A stretch of 64,000 nt of DNA from Cyanobacterium aponinum PCC 10605 (lineage in GTDB: Bacteria; Cyanobacteriota; Cyanobacteriia; Cyanobacteriales; Cyanobacteriaceae), in the NCBI RefSeq assembly GCF_000317675.1, contig NC_019776.1, forward strand, positions 3,472,001 to 3,536,000, given 5' to 3'. The notes beneath the pieces were generated by a model. The model ran no database searches, had not been told where the DNA came from, and was given only the letters and a program-made list of their open reading frames with translations. Position numbers and translations under genes: made by a program. Of the stretch, positions 1 to 10,184 are shown piece by piece. Within the stretch, counting starts at the first letter, position 1, and each line of letters starts with the position of its first letter.

Positions 1-194
1 ATGCGATCGCATTTGGGCAAAGACTAGCTAAAGAAGAGGGTATATTGTCAGGTATTTCTACAGGGGCGGCGTTAGCAGGGGCGATAAAATTAGCCCAAAG
101 AAAAGAAAATGAGGGTAAATTGATAGTGATGATTCAACCTAGTTTTGGAGAGCGTTATTTAAGCACCCCATTATTCCAAAACCTACCTAATTAA
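1..194 (+). CDS. cysK: Cysteine synthase, C-terminal end (partial)
   Basis: The first 64 codons in frame 3 end at TAA 192-194 and read as the C-terminus of O-acetylserine sulfhydrylase, the PLP enzyme that makes cysteine from O-acetylserine and sulfide. The stretch [12 protein letters not shown] followed by a basic helix and the ending [18 protein letters not shown] is the typical end of the CysK/CysM family, where the tail (SFGERYLST) closes the PLP pocket. The 5' part lies outside the window. CysK versus a cysteine synthase paralogue cannot be settled from this fragment. Confidence 0.8.
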   Translation, partial: AIAFGQRLAKEEGILSGISTGAALAGAIKLAQRKENEGKLIVMIQPSFGERYLSTPLFQNLPN

Positions 195-318
195 TTAATA
201 GAAAGTCAAAAGGGTATTCGTTAAACGATGCACTGGGCAAAGGTGATTTTTCAACACCAACAATTACTCGTTATCCAAGACGGGTTTTTCAACTCATTGT
301 TTTTTGACAAATTTGTTT

Positions 319-1008
319 ATGAATTACTACGAAATTTTAGAAATAAAACATAATGCTTCTGCCCAGGAAATCAAACAAGCCTATCGCCGTTTAGCAAAAA
401 AATTTCATCCTGACAGTCAAAATAATAATGCAGATCATGAAAAAATTGTCTCTTTAAATGCCGCTTATGAAATACTTAGTGATCCTGAAAATCGTCATAT
501 TTATGATCAAACATTAAAACAAAATCGTGCTGACTCTGTTCAATATCGTCATGGTAAAAGTAATAGTGCTAGTGAATTTTATCGCTATAATAGACAACAG
601 CAAAAAGATACAGAATTTTCTCAATTTCAGTGGTTACAAGAGGTTTATTTCCCTGTAAAAAACTTAATTAATTCGATTGTTTCTCCCTTAGAAATGGAGA
701 TTGAAGAATTATCAGCAGATATTTTTGATGATGAGTTAATGTCTTTTTTTATGGAGTATTTAGAAAATTGTCAACAAGCCTGTAATCAAGCACAAAATAT
801 ATTGACTTCTCAAAAAAATCCTAGTTTATATGCAGGAATAGCGGCAAATCTTTATTATGGCTTAAATCATCTTAATGACGGTTTGGAAGAGTTAAATAGA
901 TTTACTCAAACCTATGATGAATCTTATTTACATACAGGGAGAGAATTATTTTACTTAGCGGAGGAAATTAATCAAGTGGCTGAAGAAATGGCAGAAAAAT
1001 TTATTTAG
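319..1008 (+). CDS. J-domain (DnaJ-like) co-chaperone, small type
   Basis: A protein of about 229 residues whose first 65 residues are a J domain: MNYYEILEI, the basic helix II with AYRRLAKKFHPD including the invariant HPD, then AAYEILSDPENRHIYD. The rest has no Gly/Phe region, no zinc fingers and no DnaJ C-terminal domain, so this is a type III J-protein that would stimulate an Hsp70 ATPase at an unknown site. A TTG at 304 would add five residues; ATG 319 is preferred because J domains normally begin right at this tyrosine-rich segment. The C-terminal 130 residues are helical and acidic and not recognised. It stands alone, 124 bp after cysK. Confidence 0.85.
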   Translation: MNYYEILEIKHNASAQEIKQAYRRLAKKFHPDSQNNNADHEKIVSLNAAYEILSDPENRHIYDQTLKQNRADSVQYRHGKSNSASEFYRYNRQQQKDTEFSQFQWLQEVYFPVKNLINSIVSPLEMEIEELSADIFDDELMSFFMEYLENCQQACNQAQNILTSQKNPSLYAGIAANLYYGLNHLNDGLEELNRFTQTYDESYLHTGRELFYLAEEINQVAEEMAEKFI

Positions 1009-1088
1009 TCTTTATTTAGTATCAATTTAATAATAGCCAGTAAACTAATACATTTATTAATTAAAAATTTTAAGGAAAATTATAATTT

Positions 1089-1319
1089 ATGGAAAAAAAA
1101 TTGCCAATATTTAAAACAGGTGATAGAGTAAGAATTATCGCATTACCTCCTTACTTAAAAACAGCTGATCCTATGCCCATGTTACGTCCAAATAGTGCGA
1201 TCGCACTTGGAGAAGAAGGGATTATCATAAAACAAAATTTTGGTGGTTATTATAGTATTCGTTTCACCCAAGGAGCTTATTTACTAGAATCAAAATATAT
1301 TGCTTTAGCAGATAATTGA
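1089..1319 (+). CDS. sipA: SipA-like regulatory protein (DUF3148, NblS/Hik33-interacting)
   Basis: A 76-residue SH3-like protein with the conserved core KTGDRVRIIALPPYLKTAD, then PMPMLRPN, GEEGII and GGYYSIRF, as in cyanobacterial DUF3148. The named member SipA binds the stress sensor histidine kinase NblS (Hik33) and modulates its signalling; that role is carried over from the family. The length matches the family. It is monocistronic. The next gene downstream (1732) encodes a histidine-kinase-like protein, but a MITE-type repeat lies between them, so there is no evidence for an operon. Confidence 0.8.
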   Translation: MEKKLPIFKTGDRVRIIALPPYLKTADPMPMLRPNSAIALGEEGIIIKQNFGGYYSIRFTQGAYLLESKYIALADN

Positions 1320-1731
1320 GAATGGAATTATGGATGTTTTTAGATAAATCAAATAATAAATAAGATATGATTTTTTTACTGTGGTTATCACCAATTAATG
1401 TAAAATAAATCCTGTCATTTTTTTGGCTCTTCAGAGTGTGTTTATGATAAATTAAGAGAAACAGGACTTCTATAACTTTTATGGAATAGTGTTTATAGTA
1501 AAATAAAAACTAAAAGTTTATAAATTATTATTTAATAATTTCCTCTTGCTTACTAAACACCAATAATTTACAGACTCAAATGAATAGAGCCTTTTTTTGT
1601 CAAATATAGTCAAATATAATAATCAAATATAACGGTAATTAGGATAAGATTGGTTCGGTTATAACACTTCAATTACGTTCATGAAAAAGTTATCATAAAT
1701 TGCTGTAGAAGGAATTTTTCATAATAGAGGA
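1320..1731. other. Intergenic region with MITE-like repeat B1
   Basis: This 412-bp gap holds an inverted copy of repeat family B at 1425-1591. The rest is AT-rich leader for the kinase-like gene at 1732, with direct CAAATATA-type repeats near 1602-1632. No ORF or RNA gene is recognised. Confidence 0.6.
1425..1591 (-). repeat. MITE-like repeat, family B, copy 1 (inverted)
   Basis: This copy starts with GGCTCT, ends with AGAGCC, and is flanked on both sides by seven T residues, consistent with a target duplication. Its interior is the reverse complement of copies at 10414, 15342 and 21033 (TTATAAATTATTATTTAATA core). It carries no coding capacity. GGCTCT-type ends with 8-bp duplications are typical of ISL3-family elements, so this is probably an ISL3-derived MITE. 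Confidence 0.75.
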
Positions 1732-3186
1732 ATGATTATATCTGAATGTCTGTCTATCAAATTAGTTGATTTAATCCTCGAAGCAGAATGGAACTCTGAC
1801 TTTGACGATTGCTCCCATAGTACCATTAAAGCACATCATGAATGGGAAGGTGCGATCGCATCCTTAGAAAAACTCCTATCTACAACTGTAAATACAGATA
1901 AACATTTTTCCTCAAAACAGGGAATAGTAATCTCATCCCCCACACCAGTTATTAATAACTTAAGTATAATTTCTCATTTAACAACCGTCGTTTTTTCCCC
2001 TTCACCTCACCAAAAAACCGCATTAATGCCCAGTGATAATCAACAAGTTTTCGACAACAATCAACTGTCTTTAATTAATATTAATTTAGACAATAATGAT
2101 ATTTTAAATCAAGAGCAATTTTGCCTTGTTTTCACTGAACAATTTTCCCTGTTAATGGTTAAGGAAATTAACTATGATAGACAAGACAGTTTTCATTTTT
2201 CTTTTGACCCAATAGTTACAGAAAAAGCATGGCTACTTCTATTAAATAGATTGACCAAATCATCCAGTTATGATAGCTTTAAATACCTAAAAGAATCAGT
2301 AAATTACCTATTAGGAACATCACCCAATTATAAAATTGTTGAAATCTTTAATAAAAACCTATTAAAACATATCAAAAAACAGGGTACTTCTGATATAAAA
2401 TCTTCTGAAAGAGAAACTAATCATCAACGAAAACAAAGTATTTCTCTCAAGAAAACTCCTATTCCTCCTTACCCAGAATTAGAATTATTACAAGCGTTAA
2501 CTCATGAAATAAGAACACCTCTTACCACCATTAAAACCATCACAAAATTGTTACAAAAAAAAGCTAAATTAAATCCTGATTTAGGTAAATATTTAGAAAC
2601 CATTGAACAAGAATGCACAGAGCAAATTAATCGTATGGAGCTAATTTTTAAGGCGGTAGAATTAGAATCAAAATCTTCTGCTCTTAATGACTCCATTCAC
2701 CTAGTGCCAACCTCATTAGAAAACATTTTAAATCAAACCATTCCCACTTGGCAGAAACAAGCCCAACGGAGAAATATAATTCTCGATGTGATTATACCAA
2801 AAAAACTACCTCAAATTATTAGTGATCCAGCAATTTTAAGCCAAATTTTGAGTGGATTAATGGAAAAATTTACCCGCAGTTTGCCTAGTGGTTGCCACTT
2901 TCAATTAGTTATTTTACCTGTAGGGAATCAGTTGAAACTACAATTCTTATCTGAATCCAGCTTTAATTATAGCCATAGTAAATGTTTGGGCAAACTCTTA
3001 CTTTTCCAACCAGAAACTGGTAGCTTATCCCTTAGCAATGACGTAACCAGAAATATTTTTCATGCCCTAGGAGGAAAATTTACCATCAAACAAAAACCAA
3101 ATAAAGGGGAAATATTGACCATATTTTTACCCCTTGGAAATTCAAAATCTTACGCTTACAAAGTTTCTACAACTCATCTGGAATAA
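1732..3186 (+). CDS. Histidine-kinase-like sensor with degenerate ATPase domain
   Basis: A 484-residue soluble protein. The N-terminal ~240 residues are unrecognised. At about residue 258 there is an intact HisKA H-box (LTHEIRTPLTT), so the phospho-acceptor His is present. The following region has the layout of HATPase_c, but the signature boxes are poor: the N-box is replaced by LSGLMEKFTRSLPSG, the G1 DxGxG is absent (LQFLSESSFN), and the G2 region reads SLSLSNDVTRNIFHALGG. It may be phosphorylated in trans or act as a scaffold rather than a kinase. No transmembrane segment is seen. Its final 20 bp overlap the 3' end of a small convergent gene (3167-3370). Confidence 0.7.
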   Translation: MIISECLSIKLVDLILEAEWNSDFDDCSHSTIKAHHEWEGAIASLEKLLSTTVNTDKHFSSKQGIVISSPTPVINNLSIISHLTTVVFSPSPHQKTALMPSDNQQVFDNNQLSLININLDNNDILNQEQFCLVFTEQFSLLMVKEINYDRQDSFHFSFDPIVTEKAWLLLLNRLTKSSSYDSFKYLKESVNYLLGTSPNYKIVEIFNKNLLKHIKKQGTSDIKSSERETNHQRKQSISLKKTPIPPYPELELLQALTHEIRTPLTTIKTITKLLQKKAKLNPDLGKYLETIEQECTEQINRMELIFKAVELESKSSALNDSIHLVPTSLENILNQTIPTWQKQAQRRNIILDVIIPKKLPQIISDPAILSQILSGLMEKFTRSLPSGCHFQLVILPVGNQLKLQFLSESSFNYSHSKCLGKLLLFQPETGSLSLSNDVTRNIFHALGGKFTIKQKPNKGEILTIFLPLGNSKSYAYKVSTTHLE

Positions 3187-3370
3187 CCCACTTAGGTGGT
3201 TCAGTTAATTTTTTTAATCTAGCTATTTCCGCCATTTCTAGCATCTTATCTAAAGATGTATTTTCGATAAAATTGGCTGTTTCTTTAACATAAGTTTGAT
3301 TGGGACATTCTTCCCCTAAGATACACCCATTGACGCACTCTATTTGACAGTTAACTTTTTTTGTTTCCAT
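3167..3370 (-). CDS. Small conserved cyanobacterial protein, unknown function
   Basis: A 67-residue protein starting METKKVNCQIECVNGC and ending EPPKWVIPDEL. Four Cys in the first 25 residues (CQIEC, C, C) could bind metal; the middle is an amphipathic helix (LDKMLEMAEIARLKKL). The C-terminal PPKWVIPD pattern suggests a conserved short family, but no function is assigned. It converges on and overlaps the histidine-kinase-like gene by 20 bp. Confidence 0.6.
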   Translation of the reverse strand: METKKVNCQIECVNGCILGEECPNQTYVKETANFIENTSLDKMLEMAEIARLKKLTEPPKWVIPDEL

Positions 3371-3656
3371 AATTACAAATTATTGATCAGCCAAAAGTTC
3401 TGGTTTATTTTACCACTGATTTTGGAAAATATTAGTAATTAGTAATCTAAGGGCAAACCCTCCTTTATCTCCCCTCTTGAGGGGGGAAAGCAAAGGTAAA
3501 TAGTTGATAATTAAGAATTAAAAACTCCAAACCTTAAACCCTAACCCCCTATCTCATATGCTACCTATTCTTTATTTCTCTTTGCTCGATTCTAGTTGTT
3601 TAACATTAGAGAAAAGTAACGTTATTATAGAATCGAAACTCATTATTACGCAAAAC

Positions 3657-3941
3657 ATGGTTTTAAACGAAACAGAAGTCAGACAAAAACTAGCAAATTA
3701 TCCTAATTGGGTTACTAGCGGACAGTCTATTAATACTACCTACAAGTTTAAAGACTTTATTCAAGCCGTTGAATTTGTCAATCGTCTGGTTGAACCAGCA
3801 GAAAGAGCAGGACATCATCCTGACATCGAAATATCTTATAATAAGGTAACAATCCATTTAACGACTCATGATGCTGGGGGAATTACTCAAAAGGATTTTG
3901 ATCTAGCTGAGGAAATTCAAAGAATCATTAAGGGTTTTTAA
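3657..3941 (+). CDS. phhB: Pterin-4a-carbinolamine dehydratase
   Basis: A 94-residue protein of the PCD/DCoH family, which dehydrates 4a-hydroxytetrahydropterins during pterin cofactor recycling. The active-site signature is clear: EFVNRLVEPAERAGHHPDIEISYNKVTIHLTTHDAGGIT, with the His-His-Pro-Asp pair and the later THDAGG. An in-frame upstream start at 3558 would add 33 residues unlike the family, so ATG 3657 (MVLNETEV) is chosen. Tgt follows 28 bp downstream on the same strand, so the two may be cotranscribed. Confidence 0.9.
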   Translation: MVLNETEVRQKLANYPNWVTSGQSINTTYKFKDFIQAVEFVNRLVEPAERAGHHPDIEISYNKVTIHLTTHDAGGITQKDFDLAEEIQRIIKGF

Positions 3942-3969
3942 GTTTACTATATTTTTTATTACTGACTAA

Positions 3970-5070
<1,101 letters not shown>

Positions 5071-5214
5071 TCTCAGTTCGGTTTAAGAATATCCGATAAG
5101 GTTAGGTGTCAGGTTGCAGGTTGCAGGTGGTAGGGGATGGGGGATGAGGTGATAACAGGTAAGTTAACATTTCACTCCCTAATCCCCAATCCCTCTTAAT
5201 CCAAAACTCAGGTT
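5071..5214 (+). repeat. MITE-like repeat, family A, short copy abutting tgt
   Basis: This copy begins TCTCAGTTCGGTTTAAGAAT directly after the tgt stop and ends CCAAAACTCAGGTT. ATTAA flanks both sides (5066-5070 and 5215-5219). The interior includes AGGTTGC heptads. Its left end is shared with copies at 8057, 21982 and 24084 and, inverted, with 13451-13655. Confidence 0.7.
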
Positions 5215-5353
5215 ATTAAGACTCTCAATGATTATGGTATAATAATTATTAGGGTGTTCTTATTTTCCAAGGTTTAAAGATGAGTTTTGCTTAATTCACA
5301 AACCGAAAAACCTTAATTTGACCCTCAACTATTTATCATCGGGAGTTAATAAA

Positions 5354-5806
5354 GTGATTTCGATTTCCCTACCTGTGAAATTTGGTAACTGGAAAACAGT
5401 CAGTTTTGCCTCTACATTATACCTTTCTCCCATCCTTGATTTACTGTTATGTAAAGTGCCTAAAAGGCTTCACCCCGAAATTCGGTTAGGACTACAAGAA
5501 GCCCTTGTAAATGCCGCTAAACATGGAAATAAACTCGATCCTAGTAAAAGAGTTGTAGTAAAATTTTGTTGTCGTCGAGGGAAATACTTTTGGGTTGTAT
5601 GTGATCAAGGACAAGGTTTTATTCAAGAATGCAGTTGCCCTTTAGATGAACACAGTTTGCCCCCAGAGGAGGCAGAAAACGGTAGAGGCTTATGTATCTT
5701 ACATCAAATTTTTGATCAAGTTCTCTGGGATAGTCAAGGCACTCAAGTAACCCTTTCTAAACAAGTCCCTCAATATTCTAAGGTTTCTTTACTCATGTTT
5801 CTATGA
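5354..5806 (+). CDS. RsbW-type anti-sigma factor / HATPase domain protein
   Basis: About 150 residues of a GHKL ATPase of the anti-sigma (RsbW/SpoIIAB-like) type, which in this family binds sigma factors or anti-anti-sigma partners. The N-box EALVNAAKHGNK, the G1 box VVCDQGQGF and the G2-like ENGRGLCILHQIFD are all intact, unlike the degenerate kinase at 1732. A TTG at 5318 would extend it by 12 residues; GTG 5354 is preferred because GGGAG lies about nine bases upstream. No partner anti-anti-sigma gene is adjacent. The gene ends 6 bp inside the 3' end of the convergent gene at 5801. Confidence 0.8.
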   Translation: MISISLPVKFGNWKTVSFASTLYLSPILDLLLCKVPKRLHPEIRLGLQEALVNAAKHGNKLDPSKRVVVKFCCRRGKYFWVVCDQGQGFIQECSCPLDEHSLPPEEAENGRGLCILHQIFDQVLWDSQGTQVTLSKQVPQYSKVSLLMFL

Positions 5807-6082
5807 GTTTTTTTTATGTCCATGAGTGGGGCAAGGTAAAGGATTTACCGTGTGATTCAACCATCCTTGGGCTTGATTGATTCTGGCTAAGGCTTCTTCT
5901 GTTTCATCATTAAGTAAATAGACAAGACTTGCTGTTAACTGTTGGGCGGCTTGTGCTTTGCGATTATTTTTTAATTTGTGCCAATCATAGGAACTTATCA
6001 TCATTCTTTGTGCTAAAACTTGAGCAATTTCCAAATTACTCATATCCTCAATGTTTGATTTGATTTCTAGAGACGAATTCAT
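5801..6082 (-). CDS. Conserved cyanobacterial hypothetical protein (possibly DUF6439)
   Basis: A 93-residue soluble protein with two predicted helices: SNLEIAQVLAQRMMISSYDWHKLKNNR and QAAQQLTASLVYLLNDETEEALARINQAQGWL. The pattern WHxLKxNRxAxA...EEALARxxQAxGWL is one I associate with a cyanobacteria-specific small family annotated DUF6439; that label is tentative and the function is unknown. It converges with the anti-sigma gene (6-bp overlap) and is divergent from the coiled-coil gene at 6122, 39 bp away, so the two share a promoter region. Confidence 0.6.
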   Translation of the reverse strand: MNSSLEIKSNIEDMSNLEIAQVLAQRMMISSYDWHKLKNNRKAQAAQQLTASLVYLLNDETEEALARINQAQGWLNHTVNPLPCPTHGHKKNS

Positions 6083-6121
6083 CAGTTATAATTTCCTTTA
6101 GTATTTTGTTTTTATTGTAGA

Positions 6122-6490
6122 ATGTCTGACTCTGAAAAGACCCCTGAATCCGCCACTGAATTGAATATTGAAGAAGCAATTTTGCAATTGGAAGCACAGT
6201 TAGAAAAAGTAAAACAACGACATCAGCAGATAATTAACGATAAACAGCGAAAAGAAGAATTAATTAACAGAAAAGAGCAACTTAAAACCCTAAAAGCTGA
6301 AAATAATCCTCCTGACTCCCTGAAAAGTGAATTAAAATATATCGAAGAAGAATTAAACGAAATTGAAGTGCGTCTCGAAAGTGAGTTATTCAAATGGAGT
6401 AGTTTGAGCGAACCTTTTTGGCAGATAGTGAGATTTGGTGGCATTGGTATTATTATCGGTTGGATTTTAAAAACCATGACTATTAACTAA
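6122..6490 (+). CDS. Coiled-coil protein with C-terminal membrane anchor
   Basis: A 122-residue protein with a long charged coiled coil from about residue 16 to 92 (EEAILQLEAQLEKVKQ, then ELKYIEEELNEIEVRLESEL) followed by a single hydrophobic segment near the end (IVRFGGIGIIIGWIL), suggesting a tail-anchored topology. No enzymatic motif is visible. A decayed repeat-A end (TCTCGGTTCAATAC) begins directly after the stop codon. The role is unknown. Confidence 0.65.
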   Translation: MSDSEKTPESATELNIEEAILQLEAQLEKVKQRHQQIINDKQRKEELINRKEQLKTLKAENNPPDSLKSELKYIEEELNEIEVRLESELFKWSSLSEPFWQIVRFGGIGIIIGWILKTMTIN

Positions 6491-6689
6491 TCTCGGTTCA
6501 ATACAAGATTATTGGTTGCAGGTGGCGGGGGTTGAATATATTTAACCCTTACGGTATTGGGGAGAAACTAATTAATTACCTTTGCCCCTGACTCACAAAT
6601 ATTCCATGAGCAGACTTTAGACAATGATGAATATAATAGGGAGTGACAAATAAAGAAAAAATATTTATCGTTGTTGTAGCGTTGAAAAG

Positions 6690-8051
6690 ATGGTGAAAAT
6701 AGTTAAGAGGCGATCGCTCGGTGTTCAACCAGTGTACGATATAGGAGTGGAAAAAGACCATAACTTTATATTGGCAAACGGCTTAGTTGCCTCTAACTGT
6801 TTCAATAAATCTCACTCCACTGCTTATGCTTACGTTACTTATCAAACTGCTTATTTAAAAGCAAACTATCCTGTTGAATATATGTCTGCGTTGTTAACCG
6901 CAAGTAGCGATAATCAGGATAAGGTTGAAAAATATCGAGAAAATTGCCTCAAGATGGGAATTGATGTCAAACCGCCTGATATTAATTTATCTCAGAAAGA
7001 ATTTACCCCCCAAGGAGACAATATTTTATTTGGTTTTTCCGCAGTGAAAAACTTGGGAGAATCTGCCATAGATAATATTTTAGAAGTCAGAGAAGAAGCG
7101 GGAGGAAAATTTGCTAACTTTGCTGATTTTATTAGTAGAGTAAATTTAAAAACCGTTAACAAAAGAGCATTAGAAACATTAATTTATGCTGGTGCATTTG
7201 ATTGTATTCACTCTAATCGTCGGCAGTTACTAGAAGGTTTAGATTTGATGGTGAGTTGGGTTCAAAAACGCCTAAAAGAAAAAGAAACAGGGCAGTTAAA
7301 TATTTTTGAGCAAATGATGGGTAATAGCACCAATACCGCTACAGAAACCACCACAGAAATTAGTTATGAAAGCGCCCCACGGTTACCCAGAGTTGAAGAT
7401 TTTTCCCCCCAAGAAAAATTAAAATCAGAAAAAGAACATTTAGGATTTTATGTCTCAGAACATCCTTTAAAACCGTTAAAAAATAAAATTAGTATATTAT
7501 CTCCCATTAATTTAAGTGAATTATCTAGTCAAAAATCAAGACACAAAATTTGTACATTAGCAATGTTAAATACTATCAAATCCCATGTTGATAAAAATGG
7601 AAATAATATGGCTTTTCTAACCTTAGAAGATATTTCGGGTCAAGCCGATGGGGTAATTTTTGCTAGTAGTTATGAACAAATAAAAGATAATTTAGTAGAA
7701 GATACCCCTTTAATTATTTGGGGTAGGGCAGATAACAAAAATGAAAAATCCCAAATTATTGTTAATTATATGAGTAAAATTGCGGAGACAAAATTAGTTT
7801 TTATTCGTCTTTCTCCTGAAAATGCTTCCAATCCTTCTATTCAGGGTAAAATTAAGGGCATTTTGCAGGAACAATCAGGGGACAAAAATCAAGCCGTAAT
7901 TCCCACTTTTGTGGTGATAGAGGGGGCAAGGGAAAGAATTATCGTACGCTTAGGGGATGCTTATTGGGTTCAAGATGCTTATAACACTTTGGAGGCTTTA
8001 ACTAATGCGAGTTTTGATGCTTATTTACAGGGTTTTGACACTGACTCATAA
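6690..8051 (+). CDS. dnaE: DNA polymerase III alpha subunit, C half, with split-intein C fragment
   Basis: The 453-residue product starts with a 36-residue trans-splicing intein C fragment: [22 protein letters not shown], with the block-F His (DHNF) and terminal Asn36. The +1 Cys of the extein is encoded at 6798-6800 ([13 protein letters not shown]). The remaining 417 residues are the C-terminal half of DnaE, including the helix-hairpin-helix-like region and an OB-fold region. The protein must be joined to an N half encoded elsewhere to give active replicative polymerase. It resembles the Npu/Ssp DnaE-C fragment in length and motifs. Its stop is 5 bp upstream of a family-A repeat. Confidence 0.95.
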   Translation: MVKIVKRRSLGVQPVYDIGVEKDHNFILANGLVASNCFNKSHSTAYAYVTYQTAYLKANYPVEYMSALLTASSDNQDKVEKYRENCLKMGIDVKPPDINLSQKEFTPQGDNILFGFSAVKNLGESAIDNILEVREEAGGKFANFADFISRVNLKTVNKRALETLIYAGAFDCIHSNRRQLLEGLDLMVSWVQKRLKEKETGQLNIFEQMMGNSTNTATETTTEISYESAPRLPRVEDFSPQEKLKSEKEHLGFYVSEHPLKPLKNKISILSPINLSELSSQKSRHKICTLAMLNTIKSHVDKNGNNMAFLTLEDISGQADGVIFASSYEQIKDNLVEDTPLIIWGRADNKNEKSQIIVNYMSKIAETKLVFIRLSPENASNPSIQGKIKGILQEQSGDKNQAVIPTFVVIEGARERIIVRLGDAYWVQDAYNTLEALTNASFDAYLQGFDTDS

Positions 8052-8555
8052 TAAATAACCTCAGTTCGGTTTAAGAATATCGGGTAAGAGTTCGGAGTTA
8101 TGAAAGAGGTTTCAGGTTTCAGGTTTTAGGTTTTAGAAGAAAGTAATGAGTGTTCAGAGTTTTTAATTCTTAATTCTTAATTCTTAATTCTTAATTCTTA
8201 ATTTTTAATTATCAACTATTAACTATTCACTATTAACTATTCACTATTAACTATTAACTATTCACTATTCACTAATTGCCCTTTTCGCCATCACTCATAG
8301 ATGAAAATTGATGAAAATTTATCCAGAACTCAGGTTCAATAATATTTGGAGTGTAGTGTTAGATATTTGAAGTAATTCAACCATATTTTGTGTCACAATT
8401 AAGCAACCCAGAAAATTTTACCTTAATGTTAGCAGAAAGCCCTCACCATAAACTCAAAAATAAATCGTTTTGGTGACAGGAGAATTTCAAATTGAGCTAA
8501 GGTAAAATGTGGTCGTGTTTAGTGGCTTTCATATTGTTTTAATTTCTAAATCCAA
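8052..8555. other. Intergenic region with repeat A and heptad tandem arrays
   Basis: The first half is a family-A repeat (8057-8335) containing two heptanucleotide arrays. The remaining ~220 bp is the leader of the antiporter gene at 8556; no riboswitch or clear promoter was identified. Confidence 0.5.
8057..8335 (+). repeat. MITE-like repeat, family A, copy with expanded heptads
   Basis: Starts AACCTCAGTTCGGTTTAAG five bases after the dnaE-C stop and ends CCAGAACTCAGGTT. Inside are about five TTAATTC heptads (8163-8202) and about eight CTATTMA heptads (8216-8273), which explain its greater length. Confidence 0.65.
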
Positions 8556-10184
8556 ATGACAATTAATGTCTCATATTTATATAAGTTTATTAATACATCT
8601 CTACAAAATTCCGTCAATTTATCTCAAGAAAACTTTACAGGATTAGTTAGTGTTTTAATTTTTTTATTACTTGTTGCAACAGGAGTTGCCTTAATTACAC
8701 GGTGGCTTCATATTCCTTATGTGATAGGTTTGGTTTTAGGGGGTTTAATCATTCCTCGAGAAATACTCCCTCAATCCATCGGCTTAAATCCAGATGTTAT
8801 TCTAAATTTATTTTTACCCATACTTATTTTTCAGGCGGCAATTAACACCGATATTAGTCGTTTAAGAGGTACTATTAAGCCTATTTCCTTACTAGCAGGA
8901 CCGGGGGTATTGGTATCAGCAATAATTACTGCCATGTTATTAAAATGGACATTAGGTTTAGTTTTTATTACTGCTTCGGCAGTGGCTGTTATTCTTACTA
9001 TTACTGATACTGTTTCGGTGATTGCGGCTTTTCGTAGTATTTCCGTTCCTCGTCGCCTTGCAACAATTGTTGAGGGGGAAAGTTTATTCAACGATGCGAT
9101 CGCTCTTGTATTATTAAATATAATTGCCCAAATTCATCTTCAGGGAAATTTTTCTCTGGCTGACGGCATAGAGCAATTTTTAATTGCTTTTGTGGGGGGA
9201 GGTATTCTAGGTTTAGGTTTGGGGTATCTTTGTGTAGGTTTATTTCGACAGTTAGATGATGCTTTAAGTAACAACCTACTTACCGTCGCCATTTCGCTAG
9301 GTACTTTTCAAATTGGTCAATTACTAGGAGTTTCAAGTGCGATCGCTGTTGTTATGGCTGGTTTAGTCATTGGAAATTTAGGTTTCCGAAAAACTTCAGC
9401 TTCGATCAAAGTAACCCTTCTCAATTTTTGGGAATATGCAGGATTTGGGGTAAACACCTTTATCTTTTTATTTGTGGGAATAGAAGTTAATCCAAGTGTT
9501 TTAGTCAAGACAATTCCTGTCGCCCTTTTAGTGGTTATAATTTATCAAATCGGGCGTGTTTTCTCTATCTATCCTTTTTCATATTTACTTCGATTTTTCG
9601 ATCGCCCTCTACCGTTACAATGGCAACACGTTTTAATTTTTGGCAACGTTAAAGGGTCATTATCAATGGCACTAGCTTTAAGTTTACCATCTACCTTACC
9701 CAGACATGATGAAGTAGTAACCCTTGTTTTTAGCACGGTGTTTGTCTCTCTCATTGGGCAAGGATTAAGTTTATCATGGTTAGTGAAGCAATTGAAACTA
9801 TCTAAACCTTCGCCCATTTTAAAGCAGATAGAATCATTACAACTAAATTTGATCGCCTCTAAAGCCGCCCAAGAAGAATTAAAAAATCTTCTTCAATCAG
9901 GTAGTTTACCAAAGTTTCTCTATGAAGAATTATTTGCCACCTATCAAGCTAGAATCGCAACCTCTGAACAGGAATTAAGGGAAATTTATAATCAGAGAAT
10001 TGGTTATCAAGGGGGTAGCATCAAGGAAAAAGCGTATTTAGACAATCTCTATCGTCGTCTATTTTTAGCAGAAAAAGGAGCAATTAACGACGCAATCTTT
10101 AAAGGATTACTCCCTGACGATGTTGCATCTACATATTTGCAAAGACTAGATGAAAAACTATTATCAGTAAACGATGACACCTGA
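8556..10184 (+). CDS. CPA1-type Na+/H+ (cation:proton) antiporter
   Basis: A 542-residue membrane protein with about 12 hydrophobic segments in the first 410 residues, followed by a ~130-residue cytoplasmic helical tail. CPA1/NhaP hallmarks are present: the TDTVSVIAAFRSI motif and EGESLFNDAIALVL, with the conserved Asp of the ND pair. This type exchanges Na+ (or K+) for H+ and supports salt and pH homeostasis. The substrate preference is not readable from sequence. It could correspond to one of the several Nha antiporters of cyanobacteria; no specific symbol is assigned. Confidence 0.88.
   Translation: MTINVSYLYKFINTSLQNSVNLSQENFTGLVSVLIFLLLVATGVALITRWLHIPYVIGLVLGGLIIPREILPQSIGLNPDVILNLFLPILIFQAAINTDISRLRGTIKPISLLAGPGVLVSAIITAMLLKWTLGLVFITASAVAVILTITDTVSVIAAFRSISVPRRLATIVEGESLFNDAIALVLLNIIAQIHLQGNFSLADGIEQFLIAFVGGGILGLGLGYLCVGLFRQLDDALSNNLLTVAISLGTFQIGQLLGVSSAIAVVMAGLVIGNLGFRKTSASIKVTLLNFWEYAGFGVNTFIFLFVGIEVNPSVLVKTIPVALLVVIIYQIGRVFSIYPFSYLLRFFDRPLPLQWQHVLIFGNVKGSLSMALALSLPSTLPRHDEVVTLVFSTVFVSLIGQGLSLSWLVKQLKLSKPSPILKQIESLQLNLIASKAAQEELKNLLQSGSLPKFLYEELFATYQARIATSEQELREIYNQRIGYQGGSIKEKAYLDNLYRRLFLAEKGAINDAIFKGLLPDDVASTYLQRLDEKLLSVNDDT

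Noticed and set aside
8163-8273. Regular tandem repeats that might suggest a CRISPR array
   Set aside because: The units are only 7 bp with no spacers and no cas genes nearby; these are heptanucleotide slippage arrays.
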